Shown piece after piece: positions 38,613 through 47,564 of a stretch of 64,000 nt of DNA (within the stretch, counting starts at the first letter, position 1; every line of letters begins with the position of its first letter). Source of the DNA: an uncultured Sunxiuqinia sp. (GTDB lineage: Bacteria > Bacteroidota > Bacteroidia > Bacteroidales > Prolixibacteraceae); assembly GCF_963678245.1 (NCBI RefSeq), contig NZ_OY782770.1, positions 248,001-312,000 on the forward strand, written 5' to 3'. The notes under the pieces were generated by a model. It saw only the letters and a program-made list of their open reading frames with translations, was not told where the DNA came from and made no database searches. A program made the translations under genes and the position numbers.

Positions 38613-39500
38613 ATGAAAGCATATGTATTTCCAGGGCAAGGTGCCCAGGTTTCCGGAATGGGAAAAGACCTGTACGAAAATTCGCCACTTGCCAAAGAAC
38701 TATTTGATAAAGCCAATGAAATACTTGGTTTCAATATTACCGATATCATGTTCGAAGGCTCAGCCGACGACCTAAAACAAACGAAAGTTACACAACCCGC
38801 CATTTTTCTACACTCGGTTATTTTGGCTAAAACATTGGAAGAATTCAAGCCCGAAATGGTTGCCGGCCACTCATTGGGTGAATTTTCAGCCTTGGTTGCC
38901 AATGGTGCGATGAACTTTGAAGACGGGTTAAAATTAGTGTCGCAACGCGCCATAGCCATGCAGAAAGCCTGCGAACAGGAGCCTTCAACAATGGCAGCCA
39001 TTGTTGGGTTGGAAGATGCGATTATTGAAGAGGTTTGCGCCTCAATTGACGATGTTGTGGTACCGGCCAATTACAACTGCCCCGGGCAGCTGGTTATTTC
39101 CGGCTCAATCTCAGGAATTGACAAAGCATGCGAACTGCTGACTGAAAAAGGTGCCAAACGTGCCTTGAAATTACCTGTTGGCGGAGCATTTCACTCACCA
39201 CTGATGGAACCTGCTCGCGAAGAACTGGCAGCTGCCATTAAAGCAACGACCTTCAATAAGCCAATTTGTGCGGTGTACCAAAACGTAAACGCCAAACCGG
39301 TTACTGATCCTGAAACCATCAAGGAGAACCTGATCGCGCAGCTGACTGCTCCGGTAAAATGGACTCAAACAGCTCAAAACATGATCGCTGATGGAGCAAC
39401 TTTATTTACCGAAATTGGCCCGGGCAAAGTATTGCAAGGACTGATCAAGAAAGTTGACCGCCAGGCACAAACTGCCGGAGTCAACAATTTCGAAGGCTAA
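38613..39500 (+). CDS. fabD: Malonyl-CoA-ACP transacylase
   Basis: FabD loads malonate onto acyl carrier protein for fatty acid synthesis. The 295-residue protein shows FPGQGAQVSGMG at the N-terminus, the nucleophile S87 in AGHSLGEFSA and the catalytic His in GGAFHSPLMEPAREEL. Length is normal. It is monocistronic, with a clear promoter and terminator, and no other fab gene is next to it. Confidence 0.96.
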   Translation: MKAYVFPGQGAQVSGMGKDLYENSPLAKELFDKANEILGFNITDIMFEGSADDLKQTKVTQPAIFLHSVILAKTLEEFKPEMVAGHSLGEFSALVANGAMNFEDGLKLVSQRAIAMQKACEQEPSTMAAIVGLEDAIIEEVCASIDDVVVPANYNCPGQLVISGSISGIDKACELLTEKGAKRALKLPVGGAFHSPLMEPAREELAAAIKATTFNKPICAVYQNVNAKPVTDPETIKENLIAQLTAPVKWTQTAQNMIADGATLFTEIGPGKVLQGLIKKVDRQAQTAGVNNFEG

Positions 39501-39524
39501 TTATTAGCTCAAAATATTTAACAG

Positions 39525-39557
39525 AAAAGCTGCATGACAACCATGCGGCTTTTTTTT
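39525..39557 (+). terminator. Rho-independent terminator after fabD
   Basis: GCTGCATG (39529-39536), loop ACAAC, CATGCGGC (39542-39549), then eight T. One G-U pair in the stem. Confidence 0.88.
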
Positions 39558-39870
39558 ATTTTGGAAAGAACAGGATATCAAACTCTTCGGTATCTTCTTT
39601 CTCCTTTAACTTAAAATAACCTGAATCAACAATTTTCAATTTTCTTTTCTGAGCTGCACCAACCAGGTTCTTTTTGATATCATCTGATTCTTTTTGATCG
39701 ACCTCAGTATTTAAATACAGCTTTAAATTCTCTGGATTCTCATCATCAAACTGAAACATGAAAGCGGTGTGTTCAACAAATACCAGATCATCATAAGCAT
39801 AAGAGACATCGTTTCCGATTTCTTCCAACATCATCTTCACTTCTGCTAACGGACGGAATGCAATAGTCAT
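39556..39870 (-). CDS. Conserved hypothetical protein
   Basis: A 104-residue acidic protein without signal peptide or membrane segment. It begins MTIAFRPLAEVKMMLEEIG and ends in an acid-rich stretch before DILFFPK. No family is recognised. It is convergent with fabD and preceded by a -7 box, so it is likely expressed on its own. The body alternates short beta- and helix-forming stretches, suggesting a small compact domain. Confidence 0.65.
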   Translation of the reverse strand: MTIAFRPLAEVKMMLEEIGNDVSYAYDDLVFVEHTAFMFQFDDENPENLKLYLNTEVDQKESDDIKKNLVGAAQKRKLKIVDSGYFKLKEKEDTEEFDILFFPK

Positions 39871-39892
39871 AATTTTTCAATTAAAATTTCCA

Positions 39893-39900
39893 CAAAGTTA
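39893..39900 (-). promoter_or_regulatory. Bacteroidota -7 box for the 104-residue protein
   Basis: Minus strand TAACTTTG matches TAnnTTTG, 23 bases before the ATG at 39870. Confidence 0.5.
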
Positions 39901-39954
39901 TTTCGCGATTTTCTTCAGGTTTTGGTTTGAAAGTGATTTAGTAGAGCTGAGTCG

Positions 39955-40395
39955 CTAAGCAGAACAACTGGTTGTCGAGCAGCTTTCGGCTGTAGAACAA
40001 CTACTGCTTGTTGAGCAACTGCTGCACGAAGATCCGCAAGAAGATGCATTTTCAACATCGGCCGGATCGTAAAGAGCCAATTCTCCCCGCTTCAATCGAT
40101 CGATATTTTCCTCAACCAGATTGCTATTGGGGCGATAAACAGTAATCTCATTGTCATGCAAAATCTTGTAGGCCATTGGCCTTACATTTGGACTGATAAT
40201 CGCTTTAATCGCTCCTTCTCCATCGTCTTTTCGCAAATCCAATCCAAAGCGCTCCATCAAGTCCGACTTGGAGAAATACGCTGTTTGATCGCTGTTCATA
40301 TCAACCAAGCAATAAAAGTTTGCTTTATAGAAATCATCAGCCAAAAAATGGGTTAATTGGGAACTTTGTCCCATCACCGGAATACATACCTTCAT
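39955..40395 (-). CDS. NifX/NifB-type iron-molybdenum cofactor domain protein with Cys-rich tail
   Basis: A 146-residue protein. Residues 1-105 resemble the dinitrogenase iron-molybdenum cofactor-binding domain (MKVCIPVMGQSSQLTHFLADDFYKA, and AIISPNVRPMAYKILHDNEITVY). The C-terminal tail from residue 118 is almost only Ser and Cys, with C120, C124, C127, C133, C139 and C144. Family members bind Fe-Mo or other metal clusters; the tail looks like a metal-binding or redox appendage. No nitrogenase genes are in the window, so a nitrogenase role is doubtful and general metal handling is more likely. Confidence 0.8.
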   Translation of the reverse strand: MKVCIPVMGQSSQLTHFLADDFYKANFYCLVDMNSDQTAYFSKSDLMERFGLDLRKDDGEGAIKAIISPNVRPMAYKILHDNEITVYRPNSNLVEENIDRLKRGELALYDPADVENASSCGSSCSSCSTSSSCSTAESCSTTSCSA

Positions 40396-40437
40396 AATCG
40401 TTCATTTTCAGTTCAACATTCACTAAATTTCACTCGT

Positions 40438-40445
40438 CAAATATA
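40438..40445 (-). promoter_or_regulatory. Bacteroidota -7 box for the NifX-like gene
   Basis: Minus strand TATATTTG matches TAnnTTTG, 43 bases before the ATG at 40395. A TTG at 40464-40462 could be the -33 element with a 16-base spacer. Confidence 0.4.
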
Positions 40446-40584
40446 TTCCGACCATCAATTACAATTGCCATTCCGAAAAAACGACCTCTCTCAAAACGAA
40501 TAAGATAGCTTTTTAGTGAACACGAGAATCCTACATTTTTGTAGGATGAAATTACGTATATGTATGAAACGAGAAATAAAACAA

Positions 40585-43578
40585 CTACTCGTCCAGCCCA
40601 TTTTGCTTGATCAAAGCTTGTCGGGAACGCCCGTCCATTAAGATGCTTAGATCGTGGTCAAACTGCACGTGTTTTACGAATTTCAACTCCTCAATCACGT
40701 TCTGATTGTTTAGCACATCAATATTGATTTTTTCATCTTCCGAGTTGTGCTTCACGGCAAAATAGCCAACATTCATTGAAGTTACATTGTGGAAAAAGTG
40801 CGATCCCAAGGAACCATCCAATGGAAAATCGGGCAAGCCCATTTCCACAATAATACGGGCTCTGGATATTTGCGCCCACACGACTGGAATTCCGGTAAAC
40901 TGGTCTTTAGTTCCCCAACGCCCGGGGCCAATCAGGATGTACTCCTTTCCTTCAGCATCCATCTTTTTATTCATATGATGAATTTCCTGAGCAATGGCTT
41001 TGGTTTGCATTTTATCAAATTTGTCAGGATCGACAAAAATTGCATCACAAACGCCAAACACCTCTCCATTACCCATTCCCTGTTTGGCAAAAAGAACAAC
41101 CTTTTCCAGGTTAACCTCCCCCAAATCAATATGCAACTCTTCTTCCCGCCTGATTAGAGGTTTTATCTGCAATAAATAAAAAGTTGGTAGTCCTCCATCT
41201 CCCTTGCTCAAATCGACGGCATATTCCATTTCAACTGGCGACCCCATCGCCTCGCGAAACAAGCGAAGCAAAAAGTGCAAAGTGTCAGCCAACGGGATAT
41301 AGTTATACTTTAAGATATTGGCAAAGTCAATTACACGCGGACCTTTCATATTGAACCCCGGAACAAGATCATCATTTTCAGCATCATAAACAGAGGCACA
41401 ATGCTGCAGAAAATCATCATCGTCAGCATTTCGAATCCTGATTTTTGTAATGGCTGCATCTTCACCATCAGCTATTATATTTGCGTCGGGATGAGACATG
41501 TCTATCGCATAAAACTCTTTTTGGGAATCGCGAACCTGATCTCCGACAGTTGTTGGATTAATGGTTGGATACTTGGGGCAAAAGCGGAATGCCTGCTCTC
41601 CGCCAACCACATACATCCCCAGGCCAACCGCCGCCACCGCAAAACCATCTTCGGGTTCCATGTAGGCTACCGGGTAATAATTATACGATTGAGCCACTCC
41701 ACTAATCGAAGGATAATATTTTTTATTATGCTCGTGTCCCACTACCTTTTGGATGATCACCGCCATCTTTTCCTCTTCTATTTTGTAGCTTACGGCATCA
41801 AAATAGGCAACCGCAGAATCGGTGAAGATACTGGCATATACCAGCTTGATCGCATTCACCAATTGATTGAAACGAACAAATTTATCGGGATGGTTATTCG
41901 GCAACAGGTAAGTTGAATAAACCCCCGAAAAAGGCTGTAGGAGCGAATCTTCAAACAAACCGGAAGAACGCACTGCCAACGGTCCCTGCATGACTTCGAC
42001 ATAACGAAACAACTTTGCTTTTAATCCTTCGCTCAGGTGCGAATCCAAAAAGATAGTTTTAATATGTTCGTAATCGTTGTTGCTGTATATCTCGTCGTAA
42101 AGGTTATTAAGCTCTAAGAATTTATCAAATTCTATGGCTCCGATAACTGCTGTAGCCGGAATGCGGATATTGATTTCAGGAATGATTTTTTTGAAATCGA
42201 TGTTTTCGATAAAATTACTCATGAAAGCCATTCCACGTCCTTTTCCTCCCAATGATCCTTTTCCCAGTCGCACAATATAGCGGTCGCGGTCAACAATTGC
42301 GGGATCAAAATTGATAATTCGCCCGCGCATTTGCTTAACCCGAACATCCTCAAAAACCCTTAGACAAAAATCCCGAAGCTCTTTTGCTCCTCTAAAGTCT
42401 TCGAACCGATAGGGCAACAATCGTTCGGCAATATTGATCTCGCCACGAGCCATCAACCAAGTGGAAAAAGAATTCCGCTTTCCATGATAGGAAAGTGCTT
42501 CGTCCGGAATCAGCTTAAACATTTCCTGAAATTCCTGAAGGTTGCGAGCCACCATAATTGGATTTCCGGCCAAATCTTTAAACACAAAACTCCCAAAGCC
42601 CAATCGCTTATAAATGAAATTATGAATGTCCATCGATAAGCTTTCAGAATTCTTGTCGATAAACTCTGCATCAATTTCTTTTGCTCGTGCAGCATTCGAC
42701 ACGTCATGACTTTGCAGTAAAAGTGGCACCGGAAAGCGAAGAATCTGCTTCACGTATTTTAAAAGTTCTACACCGGCCTCGGCGTCATCAACTCCATTTC
42801 GGGAAAATTTCACATCTGAAATCACACTCAGCAAATAATCCCTGTACTTGTTAATCACTTCAATCGCGTCTTCGTAAGTACTTACCAAAATAACCTTTGG
42901 CCGGGCGCGCATCTTCAGGATCATGTGTAAATCATCAGCCGACTCGTCCTGTACCAAGTTTTGGGTTTGAGTCATGATGTTGGTGTACAGCATGGGCAAA
43001 TAACGGGAATAATACTGAATAGAATCTTCCACCAACAACAGCACCCTCACATTACCGTTTTTAATATCGGCTTCGATATTCTTTTTATCTTCAATGTACT
43101 TGATCATCGCCATGAACACATTGGAATTTCCGTTCCACACAAACACCCGGTCGATTGATTCGAACTGATTCGCTGTTTCCTGAAAGTAACGCAAATCAGC
43201 ATTATTATTCACCAGCAAAAGTTTTGGGATGAGTTTATTCGCATCGTGCAGGACATCAGCCATCTTCACCGGAATATCCTTATCAACACCAACCATAATA
43301 ATAATAAGGTCGAAATCACGCTCATTGACTAGTGTCAATGCATCCGCCTCTGAATTGACGCTCGTAAAACGCGGATACGTATAGAGGTTGAGTTGAAGAA
43401 ACTCACCAAAAATCTTATCGGTAAACTGCCCTTCGCGAACAATGGAATAGCTATCATACAAGGTCGCCACCAACAGCACTTCCTTAACCTTGGTTGGCAT
43501 TAGCTCTTCAAAAATATCACGGTCGCTCTTTTTGCGCTTGTAGATTGATGAAAGGGAGATATCATCTAAATTTTGCAT
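40585..43578 (-). CDS. PEP-synthase-like protein with receiver-like N-terminal domains
   Basis: A 997-residue protein. The N-terminal ~330 residues look like two response-regulator-like alpha/beta domains (the second starting VRVLLLVEDSIQYY near residue 178). From about residue 430 it matches the ATP-grasp PEP/pyruvate-binding domain of PEP synthase and pyruvate phosphate dikinase: RLGKGSLGGKGRG (438-449), AVRSSGLFEDS (535-545), GVYSTYLLP, and LLQIKPL towards the end. The phosphohistidine swivel and TIM-barrel domains of true PEP synthase are not seen, so it should not make PEP itself. It may be a phosphotransferase or signalling protein; the function is unknown. Confidence 0.8.
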   Translation of the reverse strand: MQNLDDISLSSIYKRKKSDRDIFEELMPTKVKEVLLVATLYDSYSIVREGQFTDKIFGEFLQLNLYTYPRFTSVNSEADALTLVNERDFDLIIIMVGVDKDIPVKMADVLHDANKLIPKLLLVNNNADLRYFQETANQFESIDRVFVWNGNSNVFMAMIKYIEDKKNIEADIKNGNVRVLLLVEDSIQYYSRYLPMLYTNIMTQTQNLVQDESADDLHMILKMRARPKVILVSTYEDAIEVINKYRDYLLSVISDVKFSRNGVDDAEAGVELLKYVKQILRFPVPLLLQSHDVSNAARAKEIDAEFIDKNSESLSMDIHNFIYKRLGFGSFVFKDLAGNPIMVARNLQEFQEMFKLIPDEALSYHGKRNSFSTWLMARGEINIAERLLPYRFEDFRGAKELRDFCLRVFEDVRVKQMRGRIINFDPAIVDRDRYIVRLGKGSLGGKGRGMAFMSNFIENIDFKKIIPEINIRIPATAVIGAIEFDKFLELNNLYDEIYSNNDYEHIKTIFLDSHLSEGLKAKLFRYVEVMQGPLAVRSSGLFEDSLLQPFSGVYSTYLLPNNHPDKFVRFNQLVNAIKLVYASIFTDSAVAYFDAVSYKIEEEKMAVIIQKVVGHEHNKKYYPSISGVAQSYNYYPVAYMEPEDGFAVAAVGLGMYVVGGEQAFRFCPKYPTINPTTVGDQVRDSQKEFYAIDMSHPDANIIADGEDAAITKIRIRNADDDDFLQHCASVYDAENDDLVPGFNMKGPRVIDFANILKYNYIPLADTLHFLLRLFREAMGSPVEMEYAVDLSKGDGGLPTFYLLQIKPLIRREEELHIDLGEVNLEKVVLFAKQGMGNGEVFGVCDAIFVDPDKFDKMQTKAIAQEIHHMNKKMDAEGKEYILIGPGRWGTKDQFTGIPVVWAQISRARIIVEMGLPDFPLDGSLGSHFFHNVTSMNVGYFAVKHNSEDEKINIDVLNNQNVIEELKFVKHVQFDHDLSILMDGRSRQALIKQNGLDE

Positions 43579-43624
43579 GTGAAAGAATTTTCCATGAAAT
43601 TATGAAAAATCCGCTTGACCCAAC

Positions 43625-43653
43625 AAAAAAAGGAAGCCGAAGCCTCCTTTTTA
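43625..43653 (-). terminator. Terminator after korB
   Basis: Minus strand AAAAAGGAGGC, loop TTCG, GCTTCCTTTTT: an interrupted stem with a UUCG tetraloop and a T run, 23 bases after the korB stop. Confidence 0.82.
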
Positions 43654-43675
43654 AAAACATATTGTCGTATGATTT

Positions 43676-44752
43676 CTATTCTAGAATAGGACATTTCTTT
43701 TTAAAGAAAGGTACCGGATCGCTACTTCCTGGTTCATCTACTTCCCAGGTATTTCCTGACTTCAACAACTCGTCAACGCTGTTTATTTTACGTTTTGCTG
43801 AAACTTCGGCTACCTGCTTTTCCAGTTCCTCATCGTAAACAGGAGCTTCAACTGCTCGAATAACACCCATGGCAATTGGGAAATCGGGCATACTCATATT
43901 GATCAGTTGCATGTGCAAATAGGGATCTACTTCTTTGGCATCATGAACAAGGATGTCGTCCTCAGTTACGCCATTTTCGCCAATAATAGCCACCTTCAAC
44001 CTTCCTTTTTCAACAATCAGTCCTTTTTCGTTATCGTGCCCAAAACGCATTGGTTTGCCATGCTCCAAAAATAATTGGCGCTCGGCACGATGTTTTGGAT
44101 CAGCAATCTGTGCATGAATTCCATCGTTGAAGATGACACAGTTTTGCAGAACCTCGACAATGGAAGTTCCCTTATGTTTTGCAGCTTCTGCAAAAACAAG
44201 CTGGTTGTGTTTTACATTTGAATCAACCGCACGGGCAAAGAACGTTCCGCGTGCACCCAGAACCAATTGTCCGGGAACAAATGAATCTTCGATGGTTCCG
44301 TGTGGTGAAGTTTTCGTTACAAATCCACGATCAGTTGTTGGTGAATACTGTCCTTTCGTCAATCCGTAAATCTTATTATTGAAAAGAATTACATTCAAAT
44401 CGATGTTACGACGTACCGTGTGGATAAAGTGGTTTCCACCAATGGCCAATGAATCACCATCGCCGGTAATTACCCAAACACTCAACTCCGGATTTGCACT
44501 TTTCACACCCGAAGCAATGGCTGCTGCACGACCGTGAATAGAGTGAAACCCGTAAGTACTCATATAATAAGGGAAACGAGACGAACAGCCAATACCAGAA
44601 ATTACGGCAAACTTCTCATGAGGAACATTCATGTCGGCCATAGTACGCTGAACGGTATTCATAATCGCATAATCACCACAACCAGGGCACCAGCGAACTT
44701 CGTTTTCGCTCTTAAAATCTTTCAATGTATATTTTAAATCTATATTGCTCAT
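43676..44752 (-). CDS. korB: 2-oxoacid:ferredoxin oxidoreductase, beta subunit
   Basis: The thiamine diphosphate and 4Fe-4S subunit of a 2-oxoglutarate-type ferredoxin oxidoreductase, oxidatively decarboxylating a 2-oxoacid to an acyl-CoA while reducing ferredoxin. The 358-residue protein has the cluster cysteines C22 and C25 in WCPGCGDY and another in GIGCSSRF, and the TPP motif GDGDSLAIGGNHF. It follows korA by three bases. Substrate (2-oxoglutarate rather than pyruvate) is inferred from resemblance to KorB. Confidence 0.92.
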   Translation of the reverse strand: MSNIDLKYTLKDFKSENEVRWCPGCGDYAIMNTVQRTMADMNVPHEKFAVISGIGCSSRFPYYMSTYGFHSIHGRAAAIASGVKSANPELSVWVITGDGDSLAIGGNHFIHTVRRNIDLNVILFNNKIYGLTKGQYSPTTDRGFVTKTSPHGTIEDSFVPGQLVLGARGTFFARAVDSNVKHNQLVFAEAAKHKGTSIVEVLQNCVIFNDGIHAQIADPKHRAERQLFLEHGKPMRFGHDNEKGLIVEKGRLKVAIIGENGVTEDDILVHDAKEVDPYLHMQLINMSMPDFPIAMGVIRAVEAPVYDEELEKQVAEVSAKRKINSVDELLKSGNTWEVDEPGSSDPVPFFKKKCPILE

Positions 44753-44755
44753 GTC

Positions 44756-46594
44756 TTATTCCTCCAGTAATTTTTCAAAGTTTTCCTTCAACTCGGTTAC
44801 CGTAAATGGCAATCCCTTCAGCTTATTTACCTGGTGATAATTAAAAGCAGGTAATTTATCGCGTAGGTATGAAACAAATTGTCCGAGGTTCAATTCACAA
44901 ACGATAATCTTTTTAAACTTGCTGAACACCTCTTCGGTATTTGCAGGAAGTGGTTTGATAAAGTTGAAATGAGCCAGACTCACCTTTTTACCTTCCAGAC
45001 GCATTTCACGCACTGCGCTAATCATGTGTCCGTAAGTCCCCCCCCATGCAACAACCAATAATTCACCTTCTTTGTCGCCACACACTTCCAATTCAGGAAT
45101 CATATCAGCGACCTTCTGAACTTTCGCTTCACGGATTTCGGTATTCTTGTGGTGGTTTTCCGGGTCGTGACTTACGGCACCTTCAATATTCTTCTCCAAT
45201 CCTCCAATACGGTGCTGGAATCCTTCCATTCCCGGGAACGCCCATTCACGCGCCAAAATGTCTTCATCACGTCTGTACGGTTTAAACTCTTTGCTGTCTT
45301 TTGCAATACGAGGTGTAATTTCGGGTAGCTCTGACATGCTTGGGACACGCCATGGTTCACTACCATTTCCTAGAAAGCCATCGGTTAATAATATAACTGG
45401 AACCATTCGCTCCAAGGCTATTTTACAAGCCAGATAAGCATAGTAAAAACAGTCGGATGGAGTGCTGGCTGCTAATACAACCACTGGGCTTTCACCATTA
45501 CGACCATAGAGTGCCTGCAATAAATCAGACTGCTCAGTTTTTGTTGGCAAACCTGTCGATGGACCACCACGTTGAACATTTACAATTACAACCGGAAGTT
45601 CAGCCATTACTGCCAAACCAATTGCTTCGGATTTCAACGCTAAACCAGGGCCTGAAGTACTGGTAACCGCTAATCTCCCGGCAAAAGCAGCACCAAGGGT
45701 AGTACAAATTCCTGCAATTTCGTCTTCGGCTTGAAATGTTTTCACACCCAGATCGCGGCGGGCAGCCAGAGCCACCAACACATCGGTTGCCGGAGTAATT
45801 GGATAAGAACCTAAAAACAGATCCAACCCTGATTTTTCAGCGGCGGCCAACATCCCCCAAGCGGTAGCAATGTTTCCGTTGATGTTTCGGTAAGTACCTC
45901 TTTCAATTTCGGCAGCATGCACCAAATAGCGAGGTGTCATATGTTGCATATTCATTCCGTAGTTGAATCCGTCATGTAAAACTTTCAGGTTCGATTCAAC
46001 CACGACAGGTTTTTTGGCAAACTTTGTTTTGATAAACGTTTCGATATAGTCCATCGGACGATCAAACATCCAACAGATCAATCCCAAGGCAAACATATTT
46101 TTGCTTCGTAGAACTGATTTATTGTCCATTCCAAAATCCTTCAGACTTTCGCGCGTCAGGCTGGTAATTGGAACCGGAATTTTGATATAATCATCCAGTT
46201 TCAATTCGCCAAACGGGTCGTCGGTTGCGAAATGGGCTTTATCTAAATTTTTTTGAGTAAAAGAATCAGCATCGTAAATGATTGTTCCTCCGGGTTTCAT
46301 AAACCGCGCATTGGCTTTCACCGCTGCCGGGTTCATGGCAATCAACACATGGGCTTCATCTCCCGGGGTATTTACTTCTTTATGACCAAACTGAACCTGA
46401 AAACCTGACACACCACCAACAGTACCTTGCGGTGCCCTGATTTCGGATGGGTAATCCGGAAAGGTCGAAATATCATTTCCAAATAGTGCTGTGGCATCAG
46501 AGAACAAGGTTCCCGTAAGCTGCATTCCATCTCCCGAGTCACCGGAAAACCGAATGGCCACTTCTTCTAACTCAATAACTTTTGTGTCTTTCAT
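44756..46594 (-). CDS. korA: 2-oxoacid:ferredoxin oxidoreductase, alpha subunit (gamma-alpha fusion)
   Basis: A 612-residue fusion. Residues 1-190 are the gamma domain (FSGDSGDGMQLTGTLFSDA, CoA-related), and residues ~200-612 the alpha domain with YPITPATDVL and TSTSGPGLALKSEAIGLA. It pairs with KorB to form the 2-oxoacid:ferredoxin oxidoreductase used in the reductive or oxidative TCA branch of many anaerobic Bacteroidota. It is the first gene of a two-gene operon ending in a terminator. Confidence 0.93.
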   Translation of the reverse strand: MKDTKVIELEEVAIRFSGDSGDGMQLTGTLFSDATALFGNDISTFPDYPSEIRAPQGTVGGVSGFQVQFGHKEVNTPGDEAHVLIAMNPAAVKANARFMKPGGTIIYDADSFTQKNLDKAHFATDDPFGELKLDDYIKIPVPITSLTRESLKDFGMDNKSVLRSKNMFALGLICWMFDRPMDYIETFIKTKFAKKPVVVESNLKVLHDGFNYGMNMQHMTPRYLVHAAEIERGTYRNINGNIATAWGMLAAAEKSGLDLFLGSYPITPATDVLVALAARRDLGVKTFQAEDEIAGICTTLGAAFAGRLAVTSTSGPGLALKSEAIGLAVMAELPVVIVNVQRGGPSTGLPTKTEQSDLLQALYGRNGESPVVVLAASTPSDCFYYAYLACKIALERMVPVILLTDGFLGNGSEPWRVPSMSELPEITPRIAKDSKEFKPYRRDEDILAREWAFPGMEGFQHRIGGLEKNIEGAVSHDPENHHKNTEIREAKVQKVADMIPELEVCGDKEGELLVVAWGGTYGHMISAVREMRLEGKKVSLAHFNFIKPLPANTEEVFSKFKKIIVCELNLGQFVSYLRDKLPAFNYHQVNKLKGLPFTVTELKENFEKLLEE

Positions 46595-46903
46595 GTGACA
46601 TTTATTTTAATACCTAGATTTCTCCTTATAAAACCGAAAAAAAGCGATCTCAAAAATAACAATTTAAAACTTTGGAACAATTTTGAATTATACCCATTCG
46701 GAGTGTAGCGAAGTAAAAATAACCAATAATTAATAAGAGCCCGTTCTGTGAAACGATTCAAATTGAAGTTTTCACCCTTTATCCCCAAAGAGACGCATTC
46801 ATTTTATGATATTTTATACAACAGGCTAATAAGAGAACCATTCTGCGTTTAATTATTTAGAGCTTTTGATATCTTTGTTATCAACTTAAAATAATTACAG
46901 ATA
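46595..46903. other. Intergenic region between korA and the gamma-carbonic anhydrase gene
   Basis: About 309 bases between divergent genes. A -7 box for the plus-strand gene is at 46870-46877. No exact -7 box was found for korAB, and nothing else was recognised. Confidence 0.6.
46870..46877 (+). promoter_or_regulatory. Bacteroidota -7 box for the gamma-carbonic anhydrase gene
   Basis: TATCTTTG matches TAnnTTTG, 27 bases before the ATG at 46904. Confidence 0.5.
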
Positions 46904-47419
46904 ATGGCTTTAATCAAAACACTTAAAGGAAAAACTCCCCTAATAGGCGACGATTGTTTTTTAGCCGAAACTGCCGCAATAATAGGTGATGTAGAAATTG
47001 GTGATAACTCTAGCGTTTGGTACAGTGCGGTGATACGCGGAGATGTTCACTACATAAAAATAGGCACCAACTCCAACGTACAAGATTGTGCGGTGATACA
47101 CGCGACCTACCAAAAATCGCCAACCAACATTGGCAATAACGTCATCATTGCTCATGGCGCAATAGTACATGGCTGCACAATAAAAGATAACGTAATGATT
47201 GGTATGAATGCCGTGGTACTCGACAACGCTGTGGTCGAAAGCAATACCATTATTGCTGCCGGATCGGTCGTTACCAAAGGAACCATTGTTGAAGCCGGAA
47301 GTGTGTATGCCGGTATTCCTGCCAAGAAAGTAAAATCGATAGGTACTGATTTGCTGGAAGGCGAGATTCATCGTATTGCCAACGCTTACAGCATGTATGC
47401 CAGTTGGTATAAAGAATGA
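46904..47419 (+). CDS. Gamma-carbonic anhydrase family protein
   Basis: A 171-residue left-handed beta-helix protein of hexapeptide repeats. The three zinc-ligand histidines fit VIHATY, AHGAIVHGC, with IAHGAIVHG holding two of them. Family members hydrate CO2, but many are inactive or bind other metals, so the activity is not certain. It has the usual N-terminal LIGDDCFLAETAAIIGDV. It stands alone, with its own promoter. Confidence 0.9.
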   Translation: MALIKTLKGKTPLIGDDCFLAETAAIIGDVEIGDNSSVWYSAVIRGDVHYIKIGTNSNVQDCAVIHATYQKSPTNIGNNVIIAHGAIVHGCTIKDNVMIGMNAVVLDNAVVESNTIIAAGSVVTKGTIVEAGSVYAGIPAKKVKSIGTDLLEGEIHRIANAYSMYASWYKE

Positions 47420-47564
47420 ATAAATTCTTAACGCTGCGTTATTCTGATCAGAGAATAACTGAGTCTCTTGAATTACAAAAATTCCCAGAAGACCGATACG
47501 GGTTCTTGTTCTTCATTGGTGAAAAAAAATTACCCGACAAAAAAGTTTTAACACATTATAAAAC

